From Actinomadura sp. WMMA1423 (GTDB lineage Bacteria > Actinomycetota > Actinomycetes > Streptosporangiales > Streptosporangiaceae), in contig NZ_CP041244.1 in the NCBI RefSeq assembly GCF_006547145.1, forward strand, positions 8,122,001 to 8,186,000: a DNA stretch of 64,000 nucleotides. Direction: 5' to 3'. The number at the start of each line of letters is the position of its first letter. Positions within the stretch are counted from its first letter, which is position 1. Below, in pieces: positions 15,706 through 23,279 of this stretch. The notes below the pieces were generated by a model. It had not been told where the DNA came from and ran no database searches. It worked only from the letters and a program-made list of their open reading frames with translations. The position numbers were made by a program, and so were the translations under genes.

Positions 15706-16440
15706 ATGTCCTGGAGCGGATTCGCGGGCGGAGGCGGCGCGCGGGCGGGCACCGTCCGGCTCCCCTACACCGACCGCGCCGAGGCGGGCCGGGTGCTCGC
15801 GCTGCGGCTCGCCGCGATGGGCCTGGACGGGGCCGTGGTCCTGGCGCTGCCGCGCGGCGGCGTCCCCGTCGGCCACGAGATCGCGCGGAGCCTCGGGGCG
15901 CCGCTCGACGTGCTGGTGACCCGCAAGATCGGATATCCGCCGCAGCCGGAGCTCGGCGTCGGGGCCATCGCCGAGGGCGGCTCCCCGGTGTTCGACACCG
16001 GCCTGCTCGCCCGGCTCGGGCTGAGCGAGGAGGACCTGGCCCCCACCGTCGCCGCCGAGCGCGCCGAGCTGGACCGCCGGGTGGCGGCCTACCGGGGCGG
16101 CCGCCCGCTGCCGCGCGTCACCGGGCGCCCGGTGATCGTGGTGGACGACGGCCTGGCCACCGGCGGAACCGCCCGCGCCGCCGTGCGCGCAGTGCGCGAG
16201 AGGGGCCCCTCGCGGCTGGTCCTCGCGGTGCCGGTGGGCGCCGCCGAGACCGTCCGGAGCCTGGAGGCGGAGGTGGACGACCTCGTGGTGCCCGCCGCGC
16301 CCTGGGACTTCCGCGCCGTGGGGCAGTGGTACCGCGACTTCGAGCAGCTCACCGACGCCGACGTGACGGCCTGGCTGGAGCACGCCGCCCGCGCGGGCGG
16401 CGACGCCCCGGGCGGGGCGCCGGGGCCGGGCCGGGCGTGA
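15706..16440 (+). CDS. Phosphoribosyltransferase family protein
   Basis: 244 aa. It has the type I PRTase fold with the PRPP loop VIVVDDGLATGGTARAAV and N-terminal motifs ALPRGGVPVGHEIA and LDVLVTRKIGYPPQPELGVG. This subfamily (COG1926-like) is widespread in actinobacteria, often next to dienelactone hydrolase or stress genes, and its substrate is unknown. The protein is cytoplasmic. The ATG at 15706 has a purine-rich GGAAGGGGG upstream. It follows the phosphotriesterase-like gene by 34 nt in the same direction, so the two may be co-transcribed, and it ends before a strong double hairpin. Confidence 0.9.
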   Translation: MSWSGFAGGGGARAGTVRLPYTDRAEAGRVLALRLAAMGLDGAVVLALPRGGVPVGHEIARSLGAPLDVLVTRKIGYPPQPELGVGAIAEGGSPVFDTGLLARLGLSEEDLAPTVAAERAELDRRVAAYRGGRPLPRVTGRPVIVVDDGLATGGTARAAVRAVRERGPSRLVLAVPVGAAETVRSLEAEVDDLVVPAAPWDFRAVGQWYRDFEQLTDADVTAWLEHAARAGGDAPGGAPGPGRA

Positions 16441-16606
16441 CCTTCCCGGGGCCGGAACCGGTGTGAGCCGCCGGGCGCGCGGTGTGAATGGCGTCCCATG
16501 GATTTCCGGGAAATGGCCACATCGGCGAGGCCGGTGCGGTAAAAGGCCGACCCGGCGGAATGTCGAGGGCCGATGTGACCGGGTCGTGACGCAGATGTGA
16601 CGAAGA

Positions 16607-16679
16607 GCCCGGGCCCGGTCGGGAGGGACCGGGCCCGGGCAACGCAAACGGCCCCGCGGGGCGGGGCCGTGACGTTTTT
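16607..16679 (+). terminator. Two adjacent hairpins forming a strong terminator region between convergent genes
   Basis: The first hairpin (16607-16640) has a perfect 14-bp stem GCCCGGGCCCGGTC/GACCGGGCCCGGGC with a 6-nt loop. The second (16648-16670) has a 10-bp stem ACGGCCCCGC/GCGGGGCCGT with a GGG loop and is followed by GACGTTTTT (T-run 16675-16679), a classic intrinsic terminator for the plus-strand phosphoribosyltransferase gene. Read from the other strand the second hairpin is followed by TTGCGTTG, so it may also serve the WhiB gene that ends at 16736. The stretch 16441-16606 holds nothing else recognisable. Confidence 0.85.
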
Positions 16680-16735
16680 CAGGTGGCGTGCCGGGGATCG
16701 CGATGGGAGCGTTCTGACCGCCTGTGCCTACTCGT

Positions 16736-17032
16736 TCAGGCTGCGTTGGCGCGACGCATGCGACGACGGCGCTCGGATGCGCGCTCGTCCTCGTTCAGGC
16801 CGCCCCAGGTGCCGTACTTCTCGGGCCGGGACACCGCGTAGTCCAGGCAGTCCGTACGGACCGGGCAGCCCATGCAGATCTGCTTGGCCTTGCGCTCGCG
16901 GATCTCGCGCTCGGGCTGGCGCTCGCCGTCGGGGCCGAAGAAGAGGACGAGGTCTTCCCCCCGGCACGCCGCGGCGTCCTGCCAGCCCCAGCTGGGACGA
17001 GGGAGGTTTGCCTGCCGACGTACCTGAGCCAT
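16736..17032 (-). CDS. WhiB-family iron-sulfur transcriptional regulator
   Basis: 98 aa from the ATG at 17032 (AAGGTGGGTG upstream). All four [4Fe-4S] ligands are present: CRGEDLVLFFG (first Cys), then ICMGCPVRTDC (CxxC and third Cys of the CxxCxxxxxC motif). The G(I/V/T)WGG turn follows as YGTWGGLNEDER, and a basic C-terminal tail ERRRRMRRANAA should contact DNA. WhiB proteins act with the primary sigma factor and respond to redox signals or nitric oxide. The subtype was not assigned. The region upstream to 17218 holds its promoter; no specific box was recognised. Confidence 0.95.
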   Translation of the reverse strand: MAQVRRQANLPRPSWGWQDAAACRGEDLVLFFGPDGERQPEREIRERKAKQICMGCPVRTDCLDYAVSRPEKYGTWGGLNEDERASERRRRMRRANAA

Positions 17033-17218
17033 GGAACACCCACCTTGATTGGTTTCGAACAAATTCGGGACATGGACGCTCGACGTACTTCGGATGACAA
17101 GAGTCAGAGAAGCGCCGAATGTTCCAACGTCTGGAGTTGCCGCTCTGTTCCCCGTCCGGTTGCTCCGGAAACCTGGGGACGTGCGACAGGGAGACCCTCG
17201 AATGGGGCCTCCGAGAGA

Positions 17219-18133
17219 TTACACGAGGGCCGCCTCGTTGAGAAGGGTGAGTTCCCTAACAACGTAGGTTCTCTGGTTCTCCCCGCAGTCGCTCCCGCAC
17301 GGGTCGGGCTGCTGGACGGCTTCGAGGATCACCCGGTAACGGCTCCGCCTCACATGAACGACGGCTTCGTACCGGCTTGTTCCGGGGATTCCAGTGACCG
17401 ACACCACGGTCGCGTCGTCCACCCCTAGCCTCCCCGTGTGCGCGCGGGCGAAGTGCTCCGCGGCCTGCGCCGGCTCGGGCGTGCCGGCCCGTCCGCGCAG
17501 CCTGGGGAGGGAGACCTCGCCGCGCAGGTAGGCGTCCGCTGCCGCGTTCGCCTCCGTCTCGCCGAGGTCGCCGTACAAGAATCCGTGGGGAAGACATACC
17601 AAATTCGCCGCAAATCGGTCACCGCCGACATGGGTGGTTTCCCAGATCAGGCGCTCGAAACGCGTCGCGAGGGAACGGGCCAGCGGTGCGCCGGTGCGGG
17701 CGCAGCAGGCGTTGCGGCGCCCGTGCGTGCAGACCAGCAGGACCGGCTCCGCCACCCGCTCCCCGAGGCCGGGGGACCGGCCCGCGGCGAGCGCGGCCAG
17801 GTCGAGCGCCGCCAGCTCGGCCGGATCGGCCAGCTCGCGCCCCTCGATCCACACGTCGCCGCCCCGGGAGAAGCAGGCGTAGACCTGGAGCGGCGGGGTC
17901 GCGCGGCGGCGGCCCGTCCGCCGGATCAGCTGCGGCCGGACGCCCGCCCTCTTGGCGGCCCGGACGGCCCCGGCCACCGGGGCCGGGTCGGCGAGGTCCT
18001 CGACGCGCTCCGGCCAGGGGCCCGGGTGCTCGATGAGCAGCCAGGCGCCCGCCTTCGCGGTCGCCGTCGCCAGGCACGGCCGCTCCCCGGTGTGGCTCCC
18101 CGGGCAGTGTCCGCAGCTTCTGCCGCGCGTCAC
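17219..18133 (-). CDS. Sucrase/ferredoxin-like (thioredoxin-like [2Fe-2S]) family protein
   Basis: 304 aa. The C-terminal half carries the family hallmarks LVCTHGRRNACCARTGAPLA and WETTHVGGDRFAANLVCLP, with HGFLYGD following. The N terminus has RGRSCGHCPGSHTGERPC, adding more cysteines. Family members adopt a thioredoxin-like fold and some bind a [2Fe-2S] cluster; enzymatic function is not established. A near-consensus IdeR/DtxR iron box lies 76 nt upstream, so expression is probably derepressed when iron is scarce. That makes a role in iron or siderophore redox handling plausible, but this is inference. The GTG at 18133 follows GGGGGAACGC. Confidence 0.85.
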   Translation of the reverse strand: MTRGRSCGHCPGSHTGERPCLATATAKAGAWLLIEHPGPWPERVEDLADPAPVAGAVRAAKRAGVRPQLIRRTGRRRATPPLQVYACFSRGGDVWIEGRELADPAELAALDLAALAAGRSPGLGERVAEPVLLVCTHGRRNACCARTGAPLARSLATRFERLIWETTHVGGDRFAANLVCLPHGFLYGDLGETEANAAADAYLRGEVSLPRLRGRAGTPEPAQAAEHFARAHTGRLGVDDATVVSVTGIPGTSRYEAVVHVRRSRYRVILEAVQQPDPCGSDCGENQRTYVVRELTLLNEAALV

Positions 18134-18208
18134 GCGTTCCCCCCGCCGATCCTCGTCATCGCCGGCGGCCTCGTCATCCCCGCCGGATTCCCCGTCGATC
18201 CGAAACGA

Positions 18209-18227
18209 TTAGGTAAGGGTAACCTAA
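18209..18227 (-). promoter_or_regulatory. Iron box (IdeR/DtxR operator)
   Basis: TTAGGTAAGGGTAACCTAA matches the 19-bp IdeR/DtxR consensus TTAGGTTAGGCTAACCTAA at 17 of 19 positions and is nearly palindromic. It lies upstream of the minus-strand sucrase/ferredoxin-like gene (start 18133) and overlaps the glpD stop codon (18224-18226). On the minus strand TACCTAAT overlaps a possible -10 element, consistent with repression by iron-loaded regulator. Confidence 0.85.
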
Positions 18228-19807
18228 GGCGCGACGGGCAAACCCGGCGGGGTCGCCAGCAGCGCCTCGGCGGCGGGCAGCGCGGCCTCCCGGTCGGCCG
18301 CCACGAGGCCGATCCGGGTGCGCCGGTCCAGGAGGTCGCCCGCGTCGAGGGCGCCCTCGTGCAGCACGCCCCAGGCCAGCTCCGCGCCGGTCACCGGCAG
18401 TCCGGGGACGACCGGCTCCAGCAGCGCCGCGTCCCGCCTCCCCATGGCGGCCAGCAGCGGCGCCTCGGTGCCGTACCGCTGGACGAGCCGGGCCGGCGCG
18501 TCCAGGACGTCAAGCCGGGCGCGCGGAGCCGCGCCGACGAGGGGCAGCCGCGCGGTCCGGCTGGGCCCGGCGGTCAGGCCGCGGGCCCGCACGAGCGCGT
18601 CCACGGCGTCCTCGGCCATGCGCCGGTAGGTGGTCAGCTTGCCGCCGACGATCGTGACGACCCCGTCCGGAGACGTCAGGACGGCGTGCCGGCGGGAGAT
18701 GTCGGCGGTGTCGCCGCCGCGCCCGAGGTCCAGCAGCGGCCGGAGCCCGGCGTAGGCGCCGATCACGTCGGCGCGCCGCACCGGGACGTCCACCGCCGAG
18801 TCGAGGACGTCGAGCAGGAACCCGATCTCGCCCTCGGTGGGCTCCGGCACGTCCGGGACGGGCCCGTCCGCCGGCTCGTCGGTGAGGCCGACGTAGACGC
18901 GGCCGTCGCCCTGCGGCAGCACCAGCAGGAACCGGTTGCTCTGGCCCGGGATCGGGACGTGCATCGCGGCGGTGAGCCCGCGCAGGGTCTCGGCCCGCAG
19001 CACCAGGTGCGTGCCGCGGGACGGGCGCAGCCGCACCCCGTCCACCAGGCCGCCCGCCCACACCCCGGCCGCGTTCAGCACGGCCCGCGCCCGCACGGTG
19101 AACTCCCGGCCGGTCGTCTCGTCGCGGACGAGCGCGCCGTCGCCCGCCAGCTCGACGGCGCGGCAGCGGGTGAGGATCCGGGCGCCGTGCCCCGCGGCGG
19201 TCCGGGCGAGCGCGGTGACGAGGCGGGCGTCGTCGGCGAGCTGGCCGTCCCACGACAGCAGCCCGCCGCGCAGCCCGTGCGGGCGCAGGGCGGGCGCGAG
19301 CCGGAGCGTCTCGACGGCCGACAGCCGGCGCGGCCCCGGCAGCACCGAGCGCGGGGTGCGCGCGGCGACCCGCAGCAGGTCCCCTGCGCGCATGCCGCCC
19401 GCGGACAGCAGCGCCTGCGAGCGGGACACCATCGGGGTCAGCGGCAGCACGAACGGGAGCGCCCGCACCAGGTGGGGGGCGGTGCGCGTCATCAGCGTGC
19501 CGCGCTCGACCGCGCTCTCGTGCGCGACGTCCACCTGCCCGGACGCCAGGTAGCGCAGCCCGCCGTGGATGAGCTTGGAGCTCCACCGCGAGGTGCCGAA
19601 CGCCAGATCCCGGGCGTCGATCGCGGCGACCGACAGGCCGCGGGAGGCGGCCTCCAGCGCGGCGCCCGCCCCGGTGGCGCCGAGCCCGACGACCAGCACG
19701 TCCACCACCTCCCCGGGCAGTGCGGCGATCTCGCGCTCCCGGCGCGCGGCGTTGAGCGAGGTCCGGGGGTCCGGTCCGGCGGCGTTCATGGCGCGGGTCG
19801 TGTTCAC
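18224..19807 (-). CDS. glpD: FAD-dependent glycerol-3-phosphate dehydrogenase/oxidase
   Basis: 527 aa. The N-terminal FAD-binding motif is VDVLVVGLGATGAGAALEAA. GlpD-type motifs follow: FGTSRWSSKLIHGGLRYL, SWDGQLADDARL, VIGAYAGLRPLL and TIVGGKLTTYRRMAEDAVD. It oxidises glycerol-3-phosphate to dihydroxyacetone phosphate at the membrane, passing electrons to quinone or oxygen. The GTG at 19807 overlaps the TGA of the tetR gene (GTGA), so the two form an operon; an ATG six codons later is an alternative. Neighbours with lipid-type genes suggest it serves glycerolipid metabolism rather than only glycerol growth. Its last codons overlap the iron box of the next gene. Confidence 0.93.
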   Translation of the reverse strand: MNTTRAMNAAGPDPRTSLNAARREREIAALPGEVVDVLVVGLGATGAGAALEAASRGLSVAAIDARDLAFGTSRWSSKLIHGGLRYLASGQVDVAHESAVERGTLMTRTAPHLVRALPFVLPLTPMVSRSQALLSAGGMRAGDLLRVAARTPRSVLPGPRRLSAVETLRLAPALRPHGLRGGLLSWDGQLADDARLVTALARTAAGHGARILTRCRAVELAGDGALVRDETTGREFTVRARAVLNAAGVWAGGLVDGVRLRPSRGTHLVLRAETLRGLTAAMHVPIPGQSNRFLLVLPQGDGRVYVGLTDEPADGPVPDVPEPTEGEIGFLLDVLDSAVDVPVRRADVIGAYAGLRPLLDLGRGGDTADISRRHAVLTSPDGVVTIVGGKLTTYRRMAEDAVDALVRARGLTAGPSRTARLPLVGAAPRARLDVLDAPARLVQRYGTEAPLLAAMGRRDAALLEPVVPGLPVTGAELAWGVLHEGALDAGDLLDRRTRIGLVAADREAALPAAEALLATPPGLPVAP

Positions 19808-20412
19808 GGCGCGAGGGTCCTTTCCAGGATGTGGCGGAGTTCGGCGTCGAACGCGTCGGCGTCGACCTCGGGGTCCTGTGCGTCGATCATGATCTGCGCC
19901 GACAGCCCGAACGACTGGACGACCAGCAGAAGCGCGCGGGCCTGCCGGGCGGGGTGGCCGGCCCGGATCGTGCCGTCGCGGTGGCCGGCGGAGACGGCCT
20001 CCTCGAACCACGCGAGGAAGGCGTGCTGGCTGGCGCCGCAGCGGTCGAGCAGGTAGGGCAGCAGCAGCTCCGGGTCGACCTCGATGATCTTGCGGAGCAG
20101 CGGGTGGTCGCGGAACGTCCGCACGCCGGTGACCAGGCCGTCCACCAGCCGGGGCCGGACGGGACGGCCGTCGTCGGGGGGCTGCAGCGCCTCGCCGATC
20201 CCGGTCCACTCGCGGGTCATCAGGTCGGCGACGATGGTGCGGACGTCCGGCCAGCGGCGGTAGAGGGTCATGCGGGAGACGCCGGCCCGGCGCGCGATGT
20301 CGGTCAGCGTCGTGCGGCGCACCCCGACCGCGAGCACGCAGTCGCGCGCGGCGTCCAGCACGGTGTCGTCGGCGGTCCGCGCCGCCGTCCTGTTGTGACG
20401 ATTCGACGTCAT
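19804..20412 (-). CDS. TetR-family regulator of the glpD / flavoprotein / lipid kinase locus
   Basis: 202 aa. The N-terminal TetR HTH is clear (VLDAARDCVLAVGVRRTTLT, DIARRAGVSRMTLYRRW); the C-terminal ligand-binding half is family-typical. It is transcribed with glpD and diverges from the FAD-binding oxidase/kinase operon with only 49 nt between starts, so it very likely controls both directions. The gap contains ATGTGTCACAGTGTAAG, a partly palindromic candidate operator. The arrangement matches Rv2250c, the TetR gene between glpD1 and Rv2251-Rv2252 in M. tuberculosis. The ligand is unknown; a lipid or acyl intermediate is a guess. Confidence 0.92.
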   Translation of the reverse strand: MTSNRHNRTAARTADDTVLDAARDCVLAVGVRRTTLTDIARRAGVSRMTLYRRWPDVRTIVADLMTREWTGIGEALQPPDDGRPVRPRLVDGLVTGVRTFRDHPLLRKIIEVDPELLLPYLLDRCGASQHAFLAWFEEAVSAGHRDGTIRAGHPARQARALLLVVQSFGLSAQIMIDAQDPEVDADAFDAELRHILERTLAP

Positions 20413-20461
20413 GTGTCACAGTGTAAGCCACCAGGAAGCCGGGTCGTCGAGGGAGGCGGGC

Positions 20462-22066
20462 GTGGAGACGCGCGACATGCTGTGGAGCGGCTGGGGCGAC
20501 CCGGCGAAGGCGGCGCCGCTGCCCGAGCCGACGGTCGGCCTGCTGCGCGACCTGCTCGGCGTGCGGCCCGCGGGGGCGCCGCCCGCCGACCTGAAGGGCG
20601 TGAAGGTCGCCGCGCCCCGCCTGTCGGGGAACGACCTGACCGCGCTCGCCGCCGTCGTGGGCGACGGGCACGTCCGCGCCGACACCGAGTCCCGGCTCCG
20701 GCACACCCGCGGGAAGTCCACGCCCGACCTGCTGCGCATCCGGGCGGGCGACGCCTCCGACGCCCCGGACGCGGTCGTCCTGCCCGGCGGCCACGGCGAG
20801 GTGCTCGCCGTGCTGGAGGCGTGCGCCGCGCGGCGGATCGCGGTCGTCCCGTTCGGCGGCGGAACCTCGGTCGTCGGCGGGCTCGCGCCGCGTGGCGTGG
20901 ACGCCTTCGTCGCTCTCGACCTGCGGCGCATGGACCGGCTGATCGAGCTGGACGAGGTCTCCCGGACCGCCGTCCTGGAGCCGGGCCTGCGCGCCCCCGC
21001 GGCGGAGGCGCTGCTCAACGAGCGCGGCTTCACGCTCGGGCACTTCCCGCAGTCCTACGAGTGGGCGTCGGTCGGCGGATTCGCGGCGGCGCGCTCCAGC
21101 GGGCAGGCGTCGGCCGGGTACGGGCGGTTCGACGACATGGTCGTGGGCCTGACCGCGGCCACCCCCGAGGGGGAGCTCGACCTCGGGCGCGCGCCGAAGT
21201 CGGCCGCCGGGCCCGACCTGCGCCAGCTCGTCCTCGGCTCGGAGGGCGCGCTCGGCGTGATCACCTCCGTGCGGGTGCGGGTGCATCCCGTCCCGGAGGC
21301 CAGGGAGTACGAGGGCTGGCGTTTCGCGACCTTCGACCAGGGCGCCGCCGCGCTCCGGCGGCTCGCCCAGGACGGCCCCCTCCCGGCGGTCCTGCGCCTG
21401 TCGGACGAGACCGAGACCATGGTCGGGCTGGCCGATCCGGCGGCGATCGGCGGCGGGTCGGCCGCGGCCGGGGCCCTGGCCGTCCTCGGCTTCGAGGGCG
21501 CCCGCGACCCGGTCGCCGAACGGCGGGCCAAGGCCGCGGAGGTGCTGCGCGGCGCCGGAGGCGAGCCCCTCGGCGCCGGGCCGGGGGAGAAGTGGGAGCA
21601 CGGCCGCTTCAGCGCCCCTTACCTGCGCGACTCCCTCCTGGACGTCGGCGCGTTCGCCGAGACGCTGGAGACAGCCGCGTTCTGGTCGGACATCCCCGCG
21701 CTGTACGAGGCCGTCCGGTCCGCGCTGACCGGGACGCTGTCGGGCGCCGGGACGCCGCCGCTGGTGATGTGCCACATCTCGCACGTGTATCCGGCGGGCG
21801 CGTCCCTGTACTTCACGGTCGTGTCCGCGCAGGGCGCGGACGCCGTCGGCCACTGGGCCGCCGCCAAGCGCGCGGCCTGCGACGCGATCCTCGCCGCGGG
21901 CGGGACGATCAGCCATCATCACGGGGTGGGGACCGACCACCGCGACTGGTACGCCCGGGAGATCGGGCCGCTCGGCGTCGCGGTGCTGCGCGCCGTCAAG
22001 GACCGGGTCGATCCCGCCGGGATCCTCAACCCCGGGGTCCTCGTCCCTCCGGCGGGAAGGGAGTGA
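20462..22066 (+). CDS. Alkyldihydroxyacetonephosphate-synthase-like FAD-binding oxidoreductase
   Basis: 534 aa. It has the VAO/PCMH-type FAD domain with VVPFGGGTSVVGG, and the C-terminal FAD-oxidase domain with the alkyl-DHAP synthase hallmark GGTISHHHGVGTDHRDWY. Further matches are RHTRGKSTPDLL, GHFPQSYEWASVGGFAAARS and SEGALGVITSV. In eukaryotes AGPS swaps the acyl chain of acyl-DHAP for a fatty alcohol to start ether lipid synthesis; the bacterial homologues (such as Rv2251) have no proven reaction. The GTG at 20462 follows GGGAGGCGGG. It is coupled to the downstream lipid kinase and opposite a GlpD that makes DHAP, which fits a DHAP-based lipid pathway. Confidence 0.9.
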   Translation: METRDMLWSGWGDPAKAAPLPEPTVGLLRDLLGVRPAGAPPADLKGVKVAAPRLSGNDLTALAAVVGDGHVRADTESRLRHTRGKSTPDLLRIRAGDASDAPDAVVLPGGHGEVLAVLEACAARRIAVVPFGGGTSVVGGLAPRGVDAFVALDLRRMDRLIELDEVSRTAVLEPGLRAPAAEALLNERGFTLGHFPQSYEWASVGGFAAARSSGQASAGYGRFDDMVVGLTAATPEGELDLGRAPKSAAGPDLRQLVLGSEGALGVITSVRVRVHPVPEAREYEGWRFATFDQGAAALRRLAQDGPLPAVLRLSDETETMVGLADPAAIGGGSAAAGALAVLGFEGARDPVAERRAKAAEVLRGAGGEPLGAGPGEKWEHGRFSAPYLRDSLLDVGAFAETLETAAFWSDIPALYEAVRSALTGTLSGAGTPPLVMCHISHVYPAGASLYFTVVSAQGADAVGHWAAAKRAACDAILAAGGTISHHHGVGTDHRDWYAREIGPLGVAVLRAVKDRVDPAGILNPGVLVPPAGRE

Positions 22067-22953
22067 GCGCCGTGCGCGCGTTCACCGCGATCGTCAACCC
22101 GGCGGCGGGCGGGTCCGCGTCCGCCTCGTGCCTGATGCCGCTCGCCCGGCGGCTGCGCGACGCGGGCGCCGAGGTCGACGTCGAGTACAGCCGGAGCATG
22201 GAGCACGCCGCGGACGTCGCCCGCGAGGCGGGGGAGGCCGGCCGGGTGGTGCTCGGGGTCGGCGGGGACGGCCTGGTCGGCTGCGTCGGCGGGGCCCTCG
22301 CCGGGACGGGCGCACTCTTCGGGATCGTCCCCGCGGGGCGGGGCAACGACTTCGCGCGGCAGCTCGGCGTCCCGTCCGACCCGGAACGGCTCGCCCCGCT
22401 GCTGCTGGAGGGCGAGCCCCGCGCCGTCGACGCGATCGACGCCAACGGGACGGCCGTGCTCGGCAGCGTCTACGCGGGCGTGGACGCCGTCGCCAACGAC
22501 AACGCCAACCGCACGCGGCTGCTGCGCGGCTCGGCCGCCTACTACGTCGGGGCGCTGCGCGCGATCGCCTCGTGGCGGCACGCCGACTACCTGATCACCG
22601 TCGACGGCGAGAGGCACCGGCGGGAGGGCTACACCGTGGTCGCCGCCAACTCCGGCTACTACGGCTTCGGCAAGCACATCGCCCCCGACGCGCGCGTCGA
22701 CGACGGGCTGCTGGACGTCGTGCTCATCCGCAAGGCGCCGAGGACGCTGTTCTTCTCGGTCATGCGGGAGCTGGAGTCCGGAACCCACGTCCGGCGGCCC
22801 GAGGTGGAGGTGCTGCGCGGCCGCGAGGTGCGCATCGAGCTCGCCTCCGGGACCGGCAGGACGCTCCCCTACGGCGCGGACGGCGAGCTTCCCGGGGTGC
22901 TCCCGGTCACCGCGCGGGTGCTGCCCGGCGCCCTCCGCGTCCTGGCCCCCTGA
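22063..22953 (+). CDS. Diacylglycerol kinase family lipid kinase
   Basis: 296 aa. It has the DAGK catalytic domain: N-terminal AIVNPAAGGSAS, the nucleotide-binding motif VVLGVGGDGLVGCVGGAL, then IVPAGRGNDFARQLG and the later NSGYYGFGKHIAPDARVDDG. It phosphorylates a lipid alcohol with ATP at the membrane. The M. tuberculosis gene in the same position, Rv2252, was reported to be a diacylglycerol kinase linked to phosphatidylinositol mannoside production. The usual GGDGT is GGDGL here, a mild deviation. The GTG at 22063 overlaps the previous stop (GTGA) with GGAAGG upstream, so translation is coupled. Confidence 0.92.
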   Translation: MSAVRAFTAIVNPAAGGSASASCLMPLARRLRDAGAEVDVEYSRSMEHAADVAREAGEAGRVVLGVGGDGLVGCVGGALAGTGALFGIVPAGRGNDFARQLGVPSDPERLAPLLLEGEPRAVDAIDANGTAVLGSVYAGVDAVANDNANRTRLLRGSAAYYVGALRAIASWRHADYLITVDGERHRREGYTVVAANSGYYGFGKHIAPDARVDDGLLDVVLIRKAPRTLFFSVMRELESGTHVRRPEVEVLRGREVRIELASGTGRTLPYGADGELPGVLPVTARVLPGALRVLAP

Positions 22954-23069
22954 CCGGCCGCCCGAGGTTTTGGATGCACATTTAGGGCGGTTTACGCGCC
23001 CATTACGGCTCTCCGGATAGCGTCGGTTACGTCCCGCTACGGGACCTTGGGGCTGTCTGTGGAGGCATC

Positions 23070-23183
23070 ATGAGAAGGCGACTCTTCGCCGTTCTGGGGG
23101 GACTCATGATGACCGCAGGCCCCCTCGTCGTGGTGGCGCCGGCGTCTCTGGGGGTGGCGCCGGCGTCAACCACGCTCGGCTGA
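23070..23183 (+). CDS. 37-aa signal-peptide-like small peptide
   Basis: Short ORF found by translation. It begins MRRRLFAVLGGLMMTAGPLV and continues VVAPASLGVAPASTTLG: basic N terminus, hydrophobic core and AxA-like sites, so it looks like a bare secretion signal with little or no mature part. GGAGG lies 4 nt before the ATG, a strong ribosome-binding site, so translation is likely. It could be a small exported peptide or a regulatory leader for the metallophosphoesterase gene 97 nt downstream, whose own RBS is buried in a hairpin. The preceding gap (22954-23069) contains a short GTCCCG-CTA-CGGGAC hairpin at 23031-23045. Confidence 0.6.
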   Translation: MRRRLFAVLGGLMMTAGPLVVVAPASLGVAPASTTLG

Positions 23184-23227
23184 CGAACTGTCGGCTTACT
23201 GGCGCCGTGTCGGCTTGACGCCGCACC

Positions 23228-23275
23228 TGCCTCCGGACAGGGTGTGAGGACCCCCTCACCCCCTGTCCGGAGGCA
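23228..23275 (+). promoter_or_regulatory. Long hairpin containing the ribosome-binding site of the metallophosphoesterase gene
   Basis: The 22-nt arms 23228-23249 and 23254-23275 pair with one mismatch around a 4-nt ACCC loop. The 3' arm ends CCGGAGGCA; its GGAGG is the Shine-Dalgarno sequence for the GTG start at 23280. The following bases ATTCTGTGTCT are only weakly T-rich, so the element may act as terminator for the 37-aa ORF, as an RBS-sequestering switch, or both. Confidence 0.75.
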
Positions 23276-23279
23276 TTCT

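Noticed and set aside
17438..20056. 872-codon plus-strand open frame antisense to the sucrase/ferredoxin-like, glpD and tetR genes
   Set aside because: It spans several real genes on the opposite strand and has the Arg/Gly/Pro-rich composition of an antisense frame in high-GC DNA; no domain motifs.
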